From Acetatifactor sp. (lineage in GTDB: Bacteria > Bacillota > Clostridia > Lachnospirales > Lachnospiraceae), in NCBI GenBank assembly GCA_024693365.1, contig JAILLF010000036.1, positions 43,558-107,557 on the forward strand: a DNA stretch of 64,000 nt. Reading direction: 5' to 3'. A model generated the notes under the pieces. The model was not told the DNA's origin and searched no databases. It was given only the letters and a program-made list of their open reading frames with translations. Both the position numbers and the translations under genes were made by a program. This document shows positions 30,855-41,513 of this stretch, piece after piece. Position 1 is the stretch's first letter, and the number at the start of each line of letters is the position of its first letter.

Positions 30855-32156
30855 ATGAGAATGTATGACCTGATCATGAAAAAAAGGAATGGGGGAGAGC
30901 TTACCAAGGAGGAGATCCGTTTTTTCATTGAAAAATACGTGACTGGAGAAATTCCGGATTATCAAGTTTCCGCGTTGATGATGGCTATCTATTTCCAAAA
31001 GATGACGGAAAAAGAGACCTATGAACTAACCATGGCCATGGCGGAAAGCGGTGACGTGCTGGATCTGTCTGACATTAAAGGAATTAAGGTTGACAAGCAT
31101 TCTACGGGCGGCGTGGGAGACAAGACCTCTCTTGCACTCACGCCGATGGTTGCCGCATGCGGGCTAACCGTTGCCAAGATGAGCGGAAGAGGCTTGGGAC
31201 ATACGGGTGGCACCATAGATAAGCTGGAAAGCTTTCCTGGTTTTACGACGGCGCTTACGACGGAACAGTTTCACGATAACGTAAATAAGATCGGCATTGC
31301 CATCATGGGACAGACGGCTGATCTTGCGCCTGCGGACAAAAAGCTCTATGCACTGCGCGACGTTACTGCCACCGTTGACAATCTTTCGCTGATCGCCAGC
31401 TCCATTATGAGCAAAAAGCTTGCGTCCGGAGCTGATGCCATTGTACTTGACGTTAAGACGGGAAGCGGAGCTTTCATGAAAAAGGAAGAGGATGCGTTTG
31501 CGCTGGCAGAAGAAATGGTAAAGATCGGCAGAAATGCCGGTCGCAGGATGAGTGCACTGGTGACTGACATGGATCAGCCGCTCGGACGAGCCGTCGGAAA
31601 TGCATTAGAAGTGATTGAAGCGATCAATACCCTTCAGGGTAAAGGACCTGAGGATTTCACTGAATTGGTTTATTCTCTTGGGAGTGAGATGCTCTTGGCA
31701 GGCGGAAAGGCTGACTCTGCAGAGGAAGCAAGGCAGATGCTGGTAACCGTTGTTCAGAACGGCAAAGCCTTGGAAAAGCTCGAAGAATTTGTAAAAGCCC
31801 AAGGCGGAGACGAAAGAGCCGTAAGAGATACGACATTACTTCCGCAAGCAAAGGCGAGCTTCGAGATTCCTGCACCCAAAGAAGGTTACGTTTCCGGCAT
31901 CGTTTGTGACGAAATTGGAATTTGTTGCCTGATGCTTGGCGGCGGAAGGGAGACGAAGGAGAGCGAGATTGACCTGTCCGTTGGCTTTGTGATCCATAAA
32001 AAGGTTGGTGATTACGTTAACCTCGGAGAAAGTCTTGCCACCATGTATTACAACGATGAAGAGAAGGCAAAGGGGGCGCTGGAAAGATTCCAAAAGGCGT
32101 ATGCCTTTTCAAGTGAGAAGCCATTGCCAAGCAAGCTGATCAAAGGAAAATTGTAA
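30855..32156 (+). CDS. Pyrimidine-nucleoside (thymidine) phosphorylase
   Basis: [51 protein letters not shown]. Confidence 0.96.
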   Translation: MRMYDLIMKKRNGGELTKEEIRFFIEKYVTGEIPDYQVSALMMAIYFQKMTEKETYELTMAMAESGDVLDLSDIKGIKVDKHSTGGVGDKTSLALTPMVAACGLTVAKMSGRGLGHTGGTIDKLESFPGFTTALTTEQFHDNVNKIGIAIMGQTADLAPADKKLYALRDVTATVDNLSLIASSIMSKKLASGADAIVLDVKTGSGAFMKKEEDAFALAEEMVKIGRNAGRRMSALVTDMDQPLGRAVGNALEVIEAINTLQGKGPEDFTELVYSLGSEMLLAGGKADSAEEARQMLVTVVQNGKALEKLEEFVKAQGGDERAVRDTTLLPQAKASFEIPAPKEGYVSGIVCDEIGICCLMLGGGRETKESEIDLSVGFVIHKKVGDYVNLGESLATMYYNDEEKAKGALERFQKAYAFSSEKPLPSKLIKGKL

Positions 32157-32195
32157 AAAGAGCATGATTTTGTTGCCTGACGCATAAGATTTTGC

Positions 32196-32501
32196 ATGAG
32201 AAAGAACAGGCAGTTACAAATCAAAAAGCAAACGTCGTCATTCCTAACGGATCATTTAAGAATCCCGCCCGACGTCAGTGACGGGGAATCACGAATTACG
32301 ATCGCGGGAGACGGATGGATTTGGGTAGAGCATTATAAAGGGATTTTGGAATATACGGGAAGCTCGCTGATCCTGCAGGGAAAATCAGGCAGGATTCACG
32401 TCGAGGGAACCGGGCTGTCAATGGATTATTATACCAGTGAAGATCTGGTAGTCAGGGGAAAGATACGGGCAGTACGATATGACGCCGGAAAGGATGCATG
32501 A
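32196..32501 (+). CDS. yqfC: Sporulation protein YqfC (YabP/YqfC family)
   Basis: SRITIAGDGWIWVEHYKGILEYTGSSLILQGKSGRIHVEGTGLSMDYYTSEDLVVRGKI; adjacent to yqfD. Confidence 0.88.
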   Translation: MRKNRQLQIKKQTSSFLTDHLRIPPDVSDGESRITIAGDGWIWVEHYKGILEYTGSSLILQGKSGRIHVEGTGLSMDYYTSEDLVVRGKIRAVRYDAGKDA

Positions 32502-33721
32502 GTTCAGTGATTGGCGTATCAGAATTTCTCTTTGGATATCTAAGGATCTGCATAAAAGGCGGTTCGGCAGAACGGTTCCTGAACGTTTGCGCGGGCAGGG
32601 GCATTCGCCTCTGGAATTTGGAAAGGACAGAGGGAAATCTTTGTTTAAATCTTTCCCTTTCCGCTTTTGACCGTTTGCATCCGATCATCAGAAAAACAAA
32701 AGTAAAGGTAGTCATTCTGGAAAAGAACGGACTGCCTTTTTTTTTGAACCGTTTTCAGAAAAGATGGGTATTTTTCCTGGGCGCCCTGCTTGCGGTCTCA
32801 GCGTGGCTGATCTCCACAAGATTCCTGTGGAGCATGGAATTCTCGGGAAACGTGAAAATTACTTCGGATCAGATGAAACGTTTTCTGGAGGAACACGGCA
32901 TATGTCTTATGGTCCCGCTCGGGAGAATTCAGGTAACGGAATTGGAGTTAGCCCTTTATGATAAATTTGAGGACGTTACCTGGAACAGCATTAGGATTCT
33001 TGGAACGTCCCTGATCGTTGAGGTAAAAGAAAGGGACGTTCCTCAACGCCAGACGGAGATGCGATCGCATTTAGGCATGAATCTGATCAGCTCAGGCGAC
33101 GGCGTGATCACGGAAATGATTGTCAGGGGGGGCGTGCCAAAAGTAAGACTGGGGGATGAGGTGAAGCGGGATCAGATTCTGGTGGAAGGACGAGTGCCGG
33201 TCATGAATGAAGACGGAACTGTTAGGGAATGGATCTTGACGGAACCGGACGCGGACGTATGGGTGGAACGAAAACTCCAATATGAAGACTGTGAGTCTTT
33301 ATATTATCTGGAAATGTTGCCGGGAAGAAGAAAAAAGGATGCTTATCGCTTTTCCATCCTTGGAAACGAGTATTTTACTGAGAAAAAGAATATATTTTAC
33401 CAAGAATCCATTTTGGAAACTGAAGTGACGCCGAAATTGCTTCAAATACTTAGAATACCAATTAGAATAAGGAAAATCACGCATGGAGAAGTCAACGTAA
33501 CGTTGAGGAAACGCAATGAGGATGAGGCGAAAGAGCAATCTTTGAAAAAAATATTAAAATTTCTTACAACTTTAGAAGAAAAAGGGGTACAAATTATTGA
33601 AAAAGATGTTAAAATAGGTATCGAGGGAGATTTTAGCCTTACGTATGGCGTAATAATAATTCGGGAAAAGGAAGCTTTTTTTCAAAAGACGGAGGATGAA
33701 CTTGACGGAACGCAACGATAA
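32498..33721 (+). CDS. yqfD: Sporulation protein YqfD
   Basis: ATGA overlap with yqfC; 'GLPFFLNRFQKRWVFFLGALLAVSAWLISTRFLWSMEFSGN' TM then extracytoplasmic domain with ISSGDGVITEMIVRGGVPKVRLGDEVKRDQILVEG. Confidence 0.9.
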   Translation: MSSVIGVSEFLFGYLRICIKGGSAERFLNVCAGRGIRLWNLERTEGNLCLNLSLSAFDRLHPIIRKTKVKVVILEKNGLPFFLNRFQKRWVFFLGALLAVSAWLISTRFLWSMEFSGNVKITSDQMKRFLEEHGICLMVPLGRIQVTELELALYDKFEDVTWNSIRILGTSLIVEVKERDVPQRQTEMRSHLGMNLISSGDGVITEMIVRGGVPKVRLGDEVKRDQILVEGRVPVMNEDGTVREWILTEPDADVWVERKLQYEDCESLYYLEMLPGRRKKDAYRFSILGNEYFTEKKNIFYQESILETEVTPKLLQILRIPIRIRKITHGEVNVTLRKRNEDEAKEQSLKKILKFLTTLEEKGVQIIEKDVKIGIEGDFSLTYGVIIIREKEAFFQKTEDELDGTQR

Positions 33722-34778
33722 CTTTAACGGTGAAGAGATGATTTCCTTACAGATGGAAATCCCTTCCGAACAAATGCAAATGGTATTTGGCGCATCAGAC
33801 AAATACGTGAAAAAACTGGAACAGAACTTTGACGTTACCATAGTTGACCGCAACGGGAACGTGGTGGTCAGGGGAACGGCAGATAACGCCAAAAAGGCGA
33901 AGGCCGTGCTGGAACAGCTATGTCATTCCATCCAGCGCGGAAATGAGATAGAGGAGCAAAACGTGGATTACGCAATAGAACTGGGAAAAGAAGAAAAAGA
34001 AGACGCTCTGGAAGAGATTGACGGTGACCTCATCTGTCATACGGTGTCCGGAAAGCCCATTAAACCGAAGACGATGGGCCAAAAGGCTTACGTGGATGCC
34101 ATCCGCCAGAAAATGATCACTTTCGGCATTGGACCGGCCGGAACCGGCAAGACCTATCTTGCCATGGCCATGGCAATTACGGCGTTCAAAAAAGAAGAGG
34201 TGAACAGGATCATCTTGACGAGACCGGCGATTGAAGCCGGCGAAAAGCTGGGATTCCTGCCCGGTGACATGCAAAGCAAGGTTGACCCGTATCTGAGACC
34301 CTTATATGACGCGCTATATCAGATCATGGGTGCGGAAAGCTTTGCCAAAAACATGGAAAAGGGATTGATCGAAGTGGCCCCCCTTGCCTACATGAGAGGC
34401 CGTACGCTGGATAATGCCTACATTATTCTGGATGAGGCGCAGAATACGACTCCGGCGCAGATGAAGATGTTTTTGACCAGAATTGGTTTTGGCTCAAAGG
34501 TTGTCATTACGGGTGACTCCTCACAGAAAGACTTGGCGCAGGGGACGAAATCCGGTCTGGACGTGGCGGAACACGTGCTCGGCAAGATCGACGACATAGC
34601 TTTTTGTAAACTGACCAGCAGGGACGTGGTTCGTCATCCTTTGGTTCAGAAGATCGTTAAGGCATATGAGAGTTATGAAGAAAAGGAAAATGCCAGAGCT
34701 TTAAGAATCAGGGAACGCGAGCGACTAAAGAGCGGCGGAAGACGCGGTGAGGGCAGGCTTCGCGAGCGAAAGCAGTAA
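33696..34778 (+). CDS. phoH: PhoH family ATPase
   Basis: GIGPAGTGKTYLAMAMAITAFKKEEVNRIILTRPAIEAGEKLGFLPGDMQSKVDPYLRPLYDAL. TTG at 33702 is an alternative start with better SD spacing. Confidence 0.95.
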   Translation: MNLTERNDNFNGEEMISLQMEIPSEQMQMVFGASDKYVKKLEQNFDVTIVDRNGNVVVRGTADNAKKAKAVLEQLCHSIQRGNEIEEQNVDYAIELGKEEKEDALEEIDGDLICHTVSGKPIKPKTMGQKAYVDAIRQKMITFGIGPAGTGKTYLAMAMAITAFKKEEVNRIILTRPAIEAGEKLGFLPGDMQSKVDPYLRPLYDALYQIMGAESFAKNMEKGLIEVAPLAYMRGRTLDNAYIILDEAQNTTPAQMKMFLTRIGFGSKVVITGDSSQKDLAQGTKSGLDVAEHVLGKIDDIAFCKLTSRDVVRHPLVQKIVKAYESYEEKENARALRIRERERLKSGGRRGEGRLRERKQ

Positions 34779-34807
34779 AGCTAATGCAACGTAAGGAGGC
34801 ACAAGAG

Positions 34808-35305
34808 ATGACGCTGTATGCGGAAAATGAGACGGACGTTACCTTTCCCTTTCCCGTGGAGGAAACGGCAACCCAGGTAATTGAGGCGGTTTTGAAGTCT
34901 GAGGGATGTCCCTTCGACGCAACGGTTAATCTGCTGATCACGGACAATGAAGGAATTCGTGAGTATAACAGACAATACCGCGAAATCGATAAGGAAACGG
35001 ACGTACTTTCCTTCCCAAACCTGGATTTTGATGCGCCGGGTGATTTTGGCAGGGTGACGGAAAATAAGGCGGATTATTTTGACCCTGACTCGGGAGAGCT
35101 GATTCTCGGTGACGTGATTGTCTCCGCTGACAAGGTGATAGAGCAGGCAGAAAATTACGGACATGATCAAAAACGGGAATTTGCATTTCTCGTTGCACAC
35201 AGCATGCTTCATCTGTGCGGTTATGACCATATGGCAGATGATGAGAGGGTCGTGATGGAAGAAAAGCAGGAGGCAGTCCTGCAAGGCCTTGGAATCACAA
35301 GATGA
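34808..35305 (+). CDS. ybeY: rRNA maturation RNase YbeY
   Basis: LGDVIVSADKVIEQAENYGHDQKREFAFLVAHSMLHLCGYDHM (HxxxHxxxxxH); AAGGAGG before ATG 34808. Confidence 0.96.
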   Translation: MTLYAENETDVTFPFPVEETATQVIEAVLKSEGCPFDATVNLLITDNEGIREYNRQYREIDKETDVLSFPNLDFDAPGDFGRVTENKADYFDPDSGELILGDVIVSADKVIEQAENYGHDQKREFAFLVAHSMLHLCGYDHMADDERVVMEEKQEAVLQGLGITR

Positions 35306-35321
35306 AACGTGAGGATACAAG

Positions 35322-36917
35322 ATGAAACAATTAGAGGTCAAGAGAAGACAGATCGAATATTTGGCCATGGCACTAAACGTGGTGTTGTTTTTGGCAATTG
35401 AACGTAAACTGGGATTGGAAGGCAGCGGATTTTTTCTCGTTCCGATCATGATCTTTTCCATGCTTTGGACCTTTGTGGGAGAACATCTTCCGGACGTGCT
35501 CGGAAAGCTGATCCGCGTCCGCAGGGCGAAGGGACAGTATCGCAGCGTACGTAAGATCAGGCTGTACTCTTTTCTCTGTCAGGCATTTACCGGCATTATC
35601 GGTTCGGTGCTTATGCTGACTATAGGTACTGCACTTGCAAATAAAGTGTATGGTTGTCCCTATGCAAGTTTGATGGTATGGATTTTGTCGCCGCTATTAT
35701 TTTTACGTGGCATGAGCCAGTTGCTTTTGGGATATTGCCAGGGAGAAGGTTTTGAATTGCCTGCGGTGGTCAGTTGTTTGCTCAGACCGGTTGTGATCTA
35801 TGCGTTTGGAACAGTCCTTGGAAGCAGAACCGGTGAATATGGTGCAAAGGTTAGTGCCCTTTTAAAGGCGGAAAAGTATTCTTCAATGTACGTGGGAGCG
35901 GGCTGGTGCCTTGCAATCGTTATGGCAGAGCTTTTGGTACTCTTGGTGTTGTTTTTATCCTTCCTGGGCACAAGGAGAATGAAGCGGGAGAGCGAGGCGG
36001 AGAGCATGAGGGCTTCCGTGAGCTTTCAGGGATATGCGGCCGCGTCCTTCCGGAACGTGATCTTCCGGGCGCTTGTATGCTTTACGGAGCTCTTTCCCGT
36101 GGCAGTCGGCATGATGATCTATTATCATAAAACGCAGGATGCCGCACCGCTTTCCTATGGAACCTATTTCGTCGGATATTTTGCAGTTTGTCTGTTGTTG
36201 TATCGCTTGCTTAATGCCGTTGCAGTTCCGTTTTGGGGAAAGGTTTCCAGCTTTTACAAGAGGGACGAAGTACGGCTTGGACGTGTTTGCTTTCAGGGCG
36301 GAATCCATCTGCTGCTTGGACTGGGAGGCGTCCTGGCTGCCTGCTTCGCCGCAATGCCTGCTCAGATTGGTGCATTAGCCGGATTTACTTCACCGAACGT
36401 CGCGAAAATTGCATTTCAGGGCGGAGCCTGGATCCTGTTTGCTTCCTTAGGTTTTTACTTTGCGAGAATGTTGATGCGTTTTGGAAAGAACATTCTGGTT
36501 GTTGGAATCGGAATCCTTAGCAACGTGTTGTTTGTCATGGTATACATGATCCTGTGGTCTGATGAAAAAATGGCATTGCTTTCCCTAATGTACGCATGCC
36601 TGATCTCATCAGCCGTCTATGCCGTTCTTCTGGGAGCAATCATGGTTCAACTGATGGGCGGAAGGTTCCAGTGGGTAAAGGTAGTGCTATTACCTGCAGG
36701 ACTAGCCATTGCAATAGGAATCATACAGGCACTTTGCGTGAAATTCTTAGGTGAGCATTTGGAAGGGCCGTACGTTGTTCTCTTTATTGGGGGCATCGGT
36801 TTCTTGGCATACTGGTCCGCATTACTTCTCCTTAGGAATTTTAGTGAGGAAGAACTAAGCGTTATACCATTTGGAAACATTCTTTTGTCCCTTGGAAAAA
36901 TGATGAGCGTATTTTAG
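35322..36917 (+). CDS. Multipass membrane protein, MATE/MVF-like (polysaccharide flippase-like)
   Basis: About 12-14 hydrophobic segments, 531 aa, arrangement resembling oligosaccharide flippase/SpoVB family. Confidence 0.55.
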   Translation: MKQLEVKRRQIEYLAMALNVVLFLAIERKLGLEGSGFFLVPIMIFSMLWTFVGEHLPDVLGKLIRVRRAKGQYRSVRKIRLYSFLCQAFTGIIGSVLMLTIGTALANKVYGCPYASLMVWILSPLLFLRGMSQLLLGYCQGEGFELPAVVSCLLRPVVIYAFGTVLGSRTGEYGAKVSALLKAEKYSSMYVGAGWCLAIVMAELLVLLVLFLSFLGTRRMKRESEAESMRASVSFQGYAAASFRNVIFRALVCFTELFPVAVGMMIYYHKTQDAAPLSYGTYFVGYFAVCLLLYRLLNAVAVPFWGKVSSFYKRDEVRLGRVCFQGGIHLLLGLGGVLAACFAAMPAQIGALAGFTSPNVAKIAFQGGAWILFASLGFYFARMLMRFGKNILVVGIGILSNVLFVMVYMILWSDEKMALLSLMYACLISSAVYAVLLGAIMVQLMGGRFQWVKVVLLPAGLAIAIGIIQALCVKFLGEHLEGPYVVLFIGGIGFLAYWSALLLLRNFSEEELSVIPFGNILLSLGKMMSVF

Positions 36918-36975
36918 CATAAAATCTGAAAAATAAGCTGATACTCTAAAAAAAGAGCGTTACGGAGGTTGCGTA

Positions 36976-37647
36976 ATGAAGGCAATAAAGAGTATCGGTT
37001 TATTTTTTATCACGGCAATGTTTTTTATGCTGATTGGTTATCTTTTTGGTATTCGGACTAAGCTTCCGGAAGGGCACGACCGCGGAATTTCCATCACGGA
37101 CAACCTGACGTTGGATCAGGATGCCGTAATGCCGGATCTGACTTCCATAGTATCGGCAACGGAGGAACCGTTTGTCAGCTTTTTGGACGTCTCCTCAGAA
37201 TCTCCCTTTCTTCGAAGTGATACGGAATTTGTTCTGGAAGAAGTGGAGGTCAGAAAGGGAACGGTTACGGAATTGGTGGAACGTTTGCCAGACAGATACG
37301 TTGGCATGGACAGGGAAAGCTTTTTGGAAACCATGGAAGAGTATGCGTTTGCGCCGCCCTTGTCTGAGCGGAAGAAAGGTTTTATCGGACTTGAGGTGCT
37401 CAGCTTTTCCAGAGACCGGGTCGTGGCGCAAAAGAATTACCGGAGAGCTAGTCCGGATGACGGTTTTTATCTGGCTTTGGTCGATTATCGGGTGGTAGTA
37501 TTATTTGATGACAAGAAAACGGTATACATGACAACGGACGTGTCGTTCCACATGCTTCCTGCAAATCTACAGGAGGATCTGGCGGACATGATCTACGTGG
37601 AAAACGAAAAGGAACTATACGATTTTTTGGAAGCTTATACCAGTTAG
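36976..37647 (+). CDS. Membrane-anchored protein with BofC C-terminal-like domain
   Basis: N-terminal TM; C-term 'DDGFYLALVDYRVVVLFDDKKTVYMTTDVSFHMLPANLQEDLADMIYVENEKELYDFLEAYTS' has BofC_C-like layout. Confidence 0.5.
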   Translation: MKAIKSIGLFFITAMFFMLIGYLFGIRTKLPEGHDRGISITDNLTLDQDAVMPDLTSIVSATEEPFVSFLDVSSESPFLRSDTEFVLEEVEVRKGTVTELVERLPDRYVGMDRESFLETMEEYAFAPPLSERKKGFIGLEVLSFSRDRVVAQKNYRRASPDDGFYLALVDYRVVVLFDDKKTVYMTTDVSFHMLPANLQEDLADMIYVENEKELYDFLEAYTS

Positions 37648-37670
37648 TTTTTAGAGGATATAAAGGAGTT

Positions 37671-38909
37671 ATGAGACAAAAGAGCGTGTGTGTGATTGGC
37701 GGCGGCGCTGCCGGCATGATGGCTGCCATTACGGCGGCAAGAAAAGGGGCTCGGGTAACCATTCTGGAAGCAGGAGATCGCCTAGGCAAAAAAATATTAG
37801 CAACGGGTAACGGAAGGTGCAATCTTGGGAATCGTGTTCTTGATGAGGGATGCTATTACGGTTCCTGTCGCTTTTTAAGGGATGCCCTAAATAGCTTTGG
37901 AACCAAGGAAACCATTTCCTTTTTTGAGGGCTTGGGACTGATGATCAAGGATAAAAATGGATATTTATATCCGTTTTGTGAGCAGGCAAGTGCCGTTCTT
38001 GACGTTTTACGACATGAGATCAAGGAACTTGGGATTCAGGTGGAATATGACGCAAAAGTTTCAAGCGTAATGCCTAAGGATAAACAGGGTTTTATGGTAA
38101 AAAGCCAGCATGGATCGATGGAGTTTGACCGTGTCGTAATTACCTGTGGCGGAAAGGCTTCACCCAAAACGGGTTCTGACGGAAGCGGATACGAGATCGC
38201 GCGGAAATTAGGACATCGCATTACGGACGTCCTTCCTGCGCTGACTTTCTTAAAATGCAAGGAAAGTTTTTTTAAATCGATTGCCGGAGTTCGTACGGAT
38301 GCGGTTATCACGCTGTACAAAAAAGACGGCGAAATGCTCTGTGAAGAGCGCGGTGAGCTACAGTTGACGGAACAGGGGGTTTCAGGGATTCCCACGTTCC
38401 AGCTAAGTTCCATTGCCGCAAGGAGTCTTCTCCGTATGAGAGAAATACAGGCAACCATCGATTTTTTGCCTGACGTCAAGGAGGCGGAAATTGCGGGATT
38501 GGCCCAAAGAAGGCGTACGCTTTGCGGAGAGAGAACCATAGAAGAGTTCTTCACTGGCATTTTGAATAAAAAGGTGATGGCACTTCTTCTTAAATCGGCT
38601 GGATTAAAGCTGGCGGATTCTTCGAAGACGCTTACGGAAAAAAGAATCGCTGATGTTTTAATGCTGGCCAAGTCTTTTCGCATAACGGTAGTTGGAACGG
38701 GAGACTTTCAGAATTGTCAGGTTTGTTCCGGCGGCGTTGATTGCGGCCAGGTAACGCAAACCATGGAATCAAAGCTTGTAAGAGGAATCTTTTTTGCCGG
38801 TGAGATTCTTGACGTGGACGGAAGATGCGGCGGATATAACCTGCAGTGGGCCTGGACAAGTGGACACATTGCAGGAATGAGTGCGGCGGGAAGGCGGGAA
38901 GAACAGTGA
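37671..38909 (+). CDS. NAD(P)/FAD-dependent oxidoreductase, HI0933/BaiN family
   Basis: VIGGGAAGMMAAITAARKGARVTILEAGDRLGKKILATGNGRCNLGN; GEILDVDGRCGGYNLQWAWTSG. Confidence 0.93.
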   Translation: MRQKSVCVIGGGAAGMMAAITAARKGARVTILEAGDRLGKKILATGNGRCNLGNRVLDEGCYYGSCRFLRDALNSFGTKETISFFEGLGLMIKDKNGYLYPFCEQASAVLDVLRHEIKELGIQVEYDAKVSSVMPKDKQGFMVKSQHGSMEFDRVVITCGGKASPKTGSDGSGYEIARKLGHRITDVLPALTFLKCKESFFKSIAGVRTDAVITLYKKDGEMLCEERGELQLTEQGVSGIPTFQLSSIAARSLLRMREIQATIDFLPDVKEAEIAGLAQRRRTLCGERTIEEFFTGILNKKVMALLLKSAGLKLADSSKTLTEKRIADVLMLAKSFRITVVGTGDFQNCQVCSGGVDCGQVTQTMESKLVRGIFFAGEILDVDGRCGGYNLQWAWTSGHIAGMSAAGRREEQ

Positions 38910-40573
38910 TCTTAATTCAACAATTAAAACTACGCGTGCCGCATGAAGAAAAAGAAATAAAGGCTAAGGCGGCTAAGGCTTTGCTTCTTGGCGAGAATGA
39001 AATCCTTGACGTGGAGATTTTGAGATGTTCCCTGGATGCCAGAAAAAAGCCAGAGATATTTGCCATCTATGCCGTTGAAGTAAAGGTTTCTGGCGAGAAG
39101 AGGATTCTTGACAGGGCGCTTAAGAATAAAAGGGCGAAAGAACAGTTTTCCCTAAGTACGCGCGTAAAATATCAGTTTCCGGAGAAAAACGGAAATCTGT
39201 GTAATGACATAGATGAACAATCCAGGCCAGTGATCGTAGGCGCGGGACCGGCCGGTTTGTTCTGCGCATATTATCTGGCACTTGCCGGACTCCGTCCGCT
39301 TCTTTTTGAACGCGGGAAATGCGTGGATGAAAGACAGCAGGACGTGGAGCGATTCTGGAATACGGGAAAGCTTGATCCCAATTCCAACGTTCAGTTTGGA
39401 GAGGGAGGCGCAGGTACTTTTTCGGACGGAAAACTAAACACTTTGGTGAAGGACAAGGATGGACGGAACCGTGCCGTTCTGGAAACGTTTGTGAAATTTG
39501 GCGCGAAAAAAAGCATTTTGTATGACGCGAAACCGCATCTTGGCACGGATGAGCTCTCAAAGATCGTTTGTAACCTTAGAAATGAGATCCTTCGCCTGGG
39601 CGGTGAGATCCGTTTTGAGAGTCAGGTGACTGATTTTGTGATCCAGTCCGGGAAACTGGAAGGTATCGTCATCAATGGAACAGAGAAGCTGGCATGTGAA
39701 TTCTTGGTGCTTGCAATTGGGCACAGTGCCAGGGATACGTTTTTCACGCTGCTGGAGAAAGGGATTCCCATGGAGGCGAAGCCCTTTGCCGTAGGCTTTC
39801 GCGTGGAACATCCACAGAAAATGATCAATGAAAGTCAATATGGCATGCCGGATCCCGGGCCGCTCGGGGCGGCGCCCTATAAGGTGACGGCAAAGGCATC
39901 CAACGGAAGGGGCGTATATTCGTTTTGCATGTGTCCGGGCGGTTACGTCGTAAATGCCTCTTCTGAGGAAGGCAGGTTAGCCGTAAACGGCATGAGCTAC
40001 AGTGGACGGGACGGGAAAAATGCAAACAGCGCCGTGATCGTCTCCGTTACGCCGGAAGATTATCCGGGAGAAGGACCGCTGTCCGGCATAAGATTCCAAA
40101 GAGAACTTGAGGAAAGGGCGTATGAGCTTGGCAATGGAACTATTCCCGTTCAACGATATGGAGAATATCGTAAGGATGGTTCGGGAGAAAATGCAAGAAC
40201 GATGAGGTCTGATGAAGAAAGCAATATTGACGTAAATGCCAGTGAGTCCATACTGCCTCAGTGCAAGGGAGCCTTTACCTGGGCGGATCTGAGGAGCTTG
40301 CTGCCGGAGGAATGCAGAAAGGCATTTATTGAAGGTATGGGCCAGTTTGGCAGGCAGATCAAAGGCTTTGACCGCGAGGATTGCATTTTGTCGGGCGTTG
40401 AAAGCAGAACCTCTTCTCCCGTAAGGATCCTAAGGGACGAAAACTTTTCCTCGAAGATTCAAGGGATTTTCCCGTGTGGTGAAGGGGCGGGTTATGCAGG
40501 AGGGATCACTTCCGCGGCAATGGATGGATTGCGTGTTGGGGAAGAACTATTGAAACGATTGACGAATTCATAA
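38906..40573 (+). CDS. FAD-dependent dehydrogenase, COG2509-like
   Basis: GTG 38906 overlaps upstream stop; VIVGAGPAGLFCAYYLALAGLRPLLFERGKCVDERQQDVERFW; QFGEGGAGTFSDGKLNT; GEGAGYAGGITSAAMDG. Confidence 0.92.
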   Translation: MILIQQLKLRVPHEEKEIKAKAAKALLLGENEILDVEILRCSLDARKKPEIFAIYAVEVKVSGEKRILDRALKNKRAKEQFSLSTRVKYQFPEKNGNLCNDIDEQSRPVIVGAGPAGLFCAYYLALAGLRPLLFERGKCVDERQQDVERFWNTGKLDPNSNVQFGEGGAGTFSDGKLNTLVKDKDGRNRAVLETFVKFGAKKSILYDAKPHLGTDELSKIVCNLRNEILRLGGEIRFESQVTDFVIQSGKLEGIVINGTEKLACEFLVLAIGHSARDTFFTLLEKGIPMEAKPFAVGFRVEHPQKMINESQYGMPDPGPLGAAPYKVTAKASNGRGVYSFCMCPGGYVVNASSEEGRLAVNGMSYSGRDGKNANSAVIVSVTPEDYPGEGPLSGIRFQRELEERAYELGNGTIPVQRYGEYRKDGSGENARTMRSDEESNIDVNASESILPQCKGAFTWADLRSLLPEECRKAFIEGMGQFGRQIKGFDREDCILSGVESRTSSPVRILRDENFSSKIQGIFPCGEGAGYAGGITSAAMDGLRVGEELLKRLTNS

Positions 40574-40587
40574 AAAAGAAGTAGAAT
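40559..40587 (+). promoter_or_regulatory. Putative sigma-A promoter upstream of proB
   Basis: TTGACG-17 nt-TAGAAT. Confidence 0.5.
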
Positions 40588-40623
40588 AGATAGGTATATC
40601 AAACGAAAGCATGGTGTAAAACG

Positions 40624-41493
40624 TTGAGTAACGTAAGAGATTTGATGAAAGATAAAAAGAGGATCGTCGTAAAGATCGGTTCTTCTTCGCTTCAGCACAA
40701 GGAAACCGGAGACATGGATTACATAAGGCTTGAAAAGCTCGTTCGGGAGTTGAGCGACATCCGTAATCAAGGGAAGGAAGTAATCCTTGTGACAAGCGGT
40801 GCCATTGCAGCCGGGAAAAAGGCCGTCGGCATTACGGAAATCAAGAGCGAAGTTCAGGCGGAAGCCATGGCGGTTAAGCAGGCATGCTCTGCCGTCGGAC
40901 AGGCCAGACTGATGATGACCTATTCGAGGCTTTTTGCCGAATACAATCAAGTTGCCGCGCAGATCCTGATGACAAAAAATACCATTGTAGACAACCTAAA
41001 CAGGTACAATGCGCACAATACTTTTTCTCAGTTGTTAAAGATGGGCGTCATCCCGGTAGTAAACGAGAATGATACCGTTGCAACGTATGAAATTGAGATC
41101 GGTGACAATGACACGCTTTCCGCAATTGTAGCCGCACTTGTGGAAGCGGATCTGTTGATTCTGCTTTCCGACATAGACGGATTGTATACGGATGATCCTC
41201 ACAAGAATCCGGATGCCAAGTTCATCGACGTTGTCGAGAAGCTGACGCCGGAGCTGATGGAAATGGGAAAAGCATCGACTGGAAGCGGGGTTGGCACGGG
41301 AGGAATGAGCACCAAGTTGATCGCAGCAAAGATCGCAACGGCTTCCGGGGCGGACATGATCATTGCCAACAGTGAAGACATTGGCGTACTGCATCGCATT
41401 ATAAACGGAAAGTCCGTAGGCACCCTGTTTGTTGCCAATCCGGACGAAAGCTTTGATCTTCCCGGATTTGTGGAGAATCTTCACAAGAATTAG
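40624..41493 (+). CDS. proB: Glutamate 5-kinase (no PUA domain)
   Basis: KKRIVVKIGSSSLQHKETG; ILVTSGAIAAGKKAVGI; GVIPVVNENDTVAT; GSGVGTGGMSTKLIAAKIATASG. TTG start or ATG 40645. Confidence 0.95.
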   Translation: MSNVRDLMKDKKRIVVKIGSSSLQHKETGDMDYIRLEKLVRELSDIRNQGKEVILVTSGAIAAGKKAVGITEIKSEVQAEAMAVKQACSAVGQARLMMTYSRLFAEYNQVAAQILMTKNTIVDNLNRYNAHNTFSQLLKMGVIPVVNENDTVATYEIEIGDNDTLSAIVAALVEADLLILLSDIDGLYTDDPHKNPDAKFIDVVEKLTPELMEMGKASTGSGVGTGGMSTKLIAAKIATASGADMIIANSEDIGVLHRIINGKSVGTLFVANPDESFDLPGFVENLHKN

Positions 41494-41513
41494 TAATGGG
41501 AGAACGTATTGCC

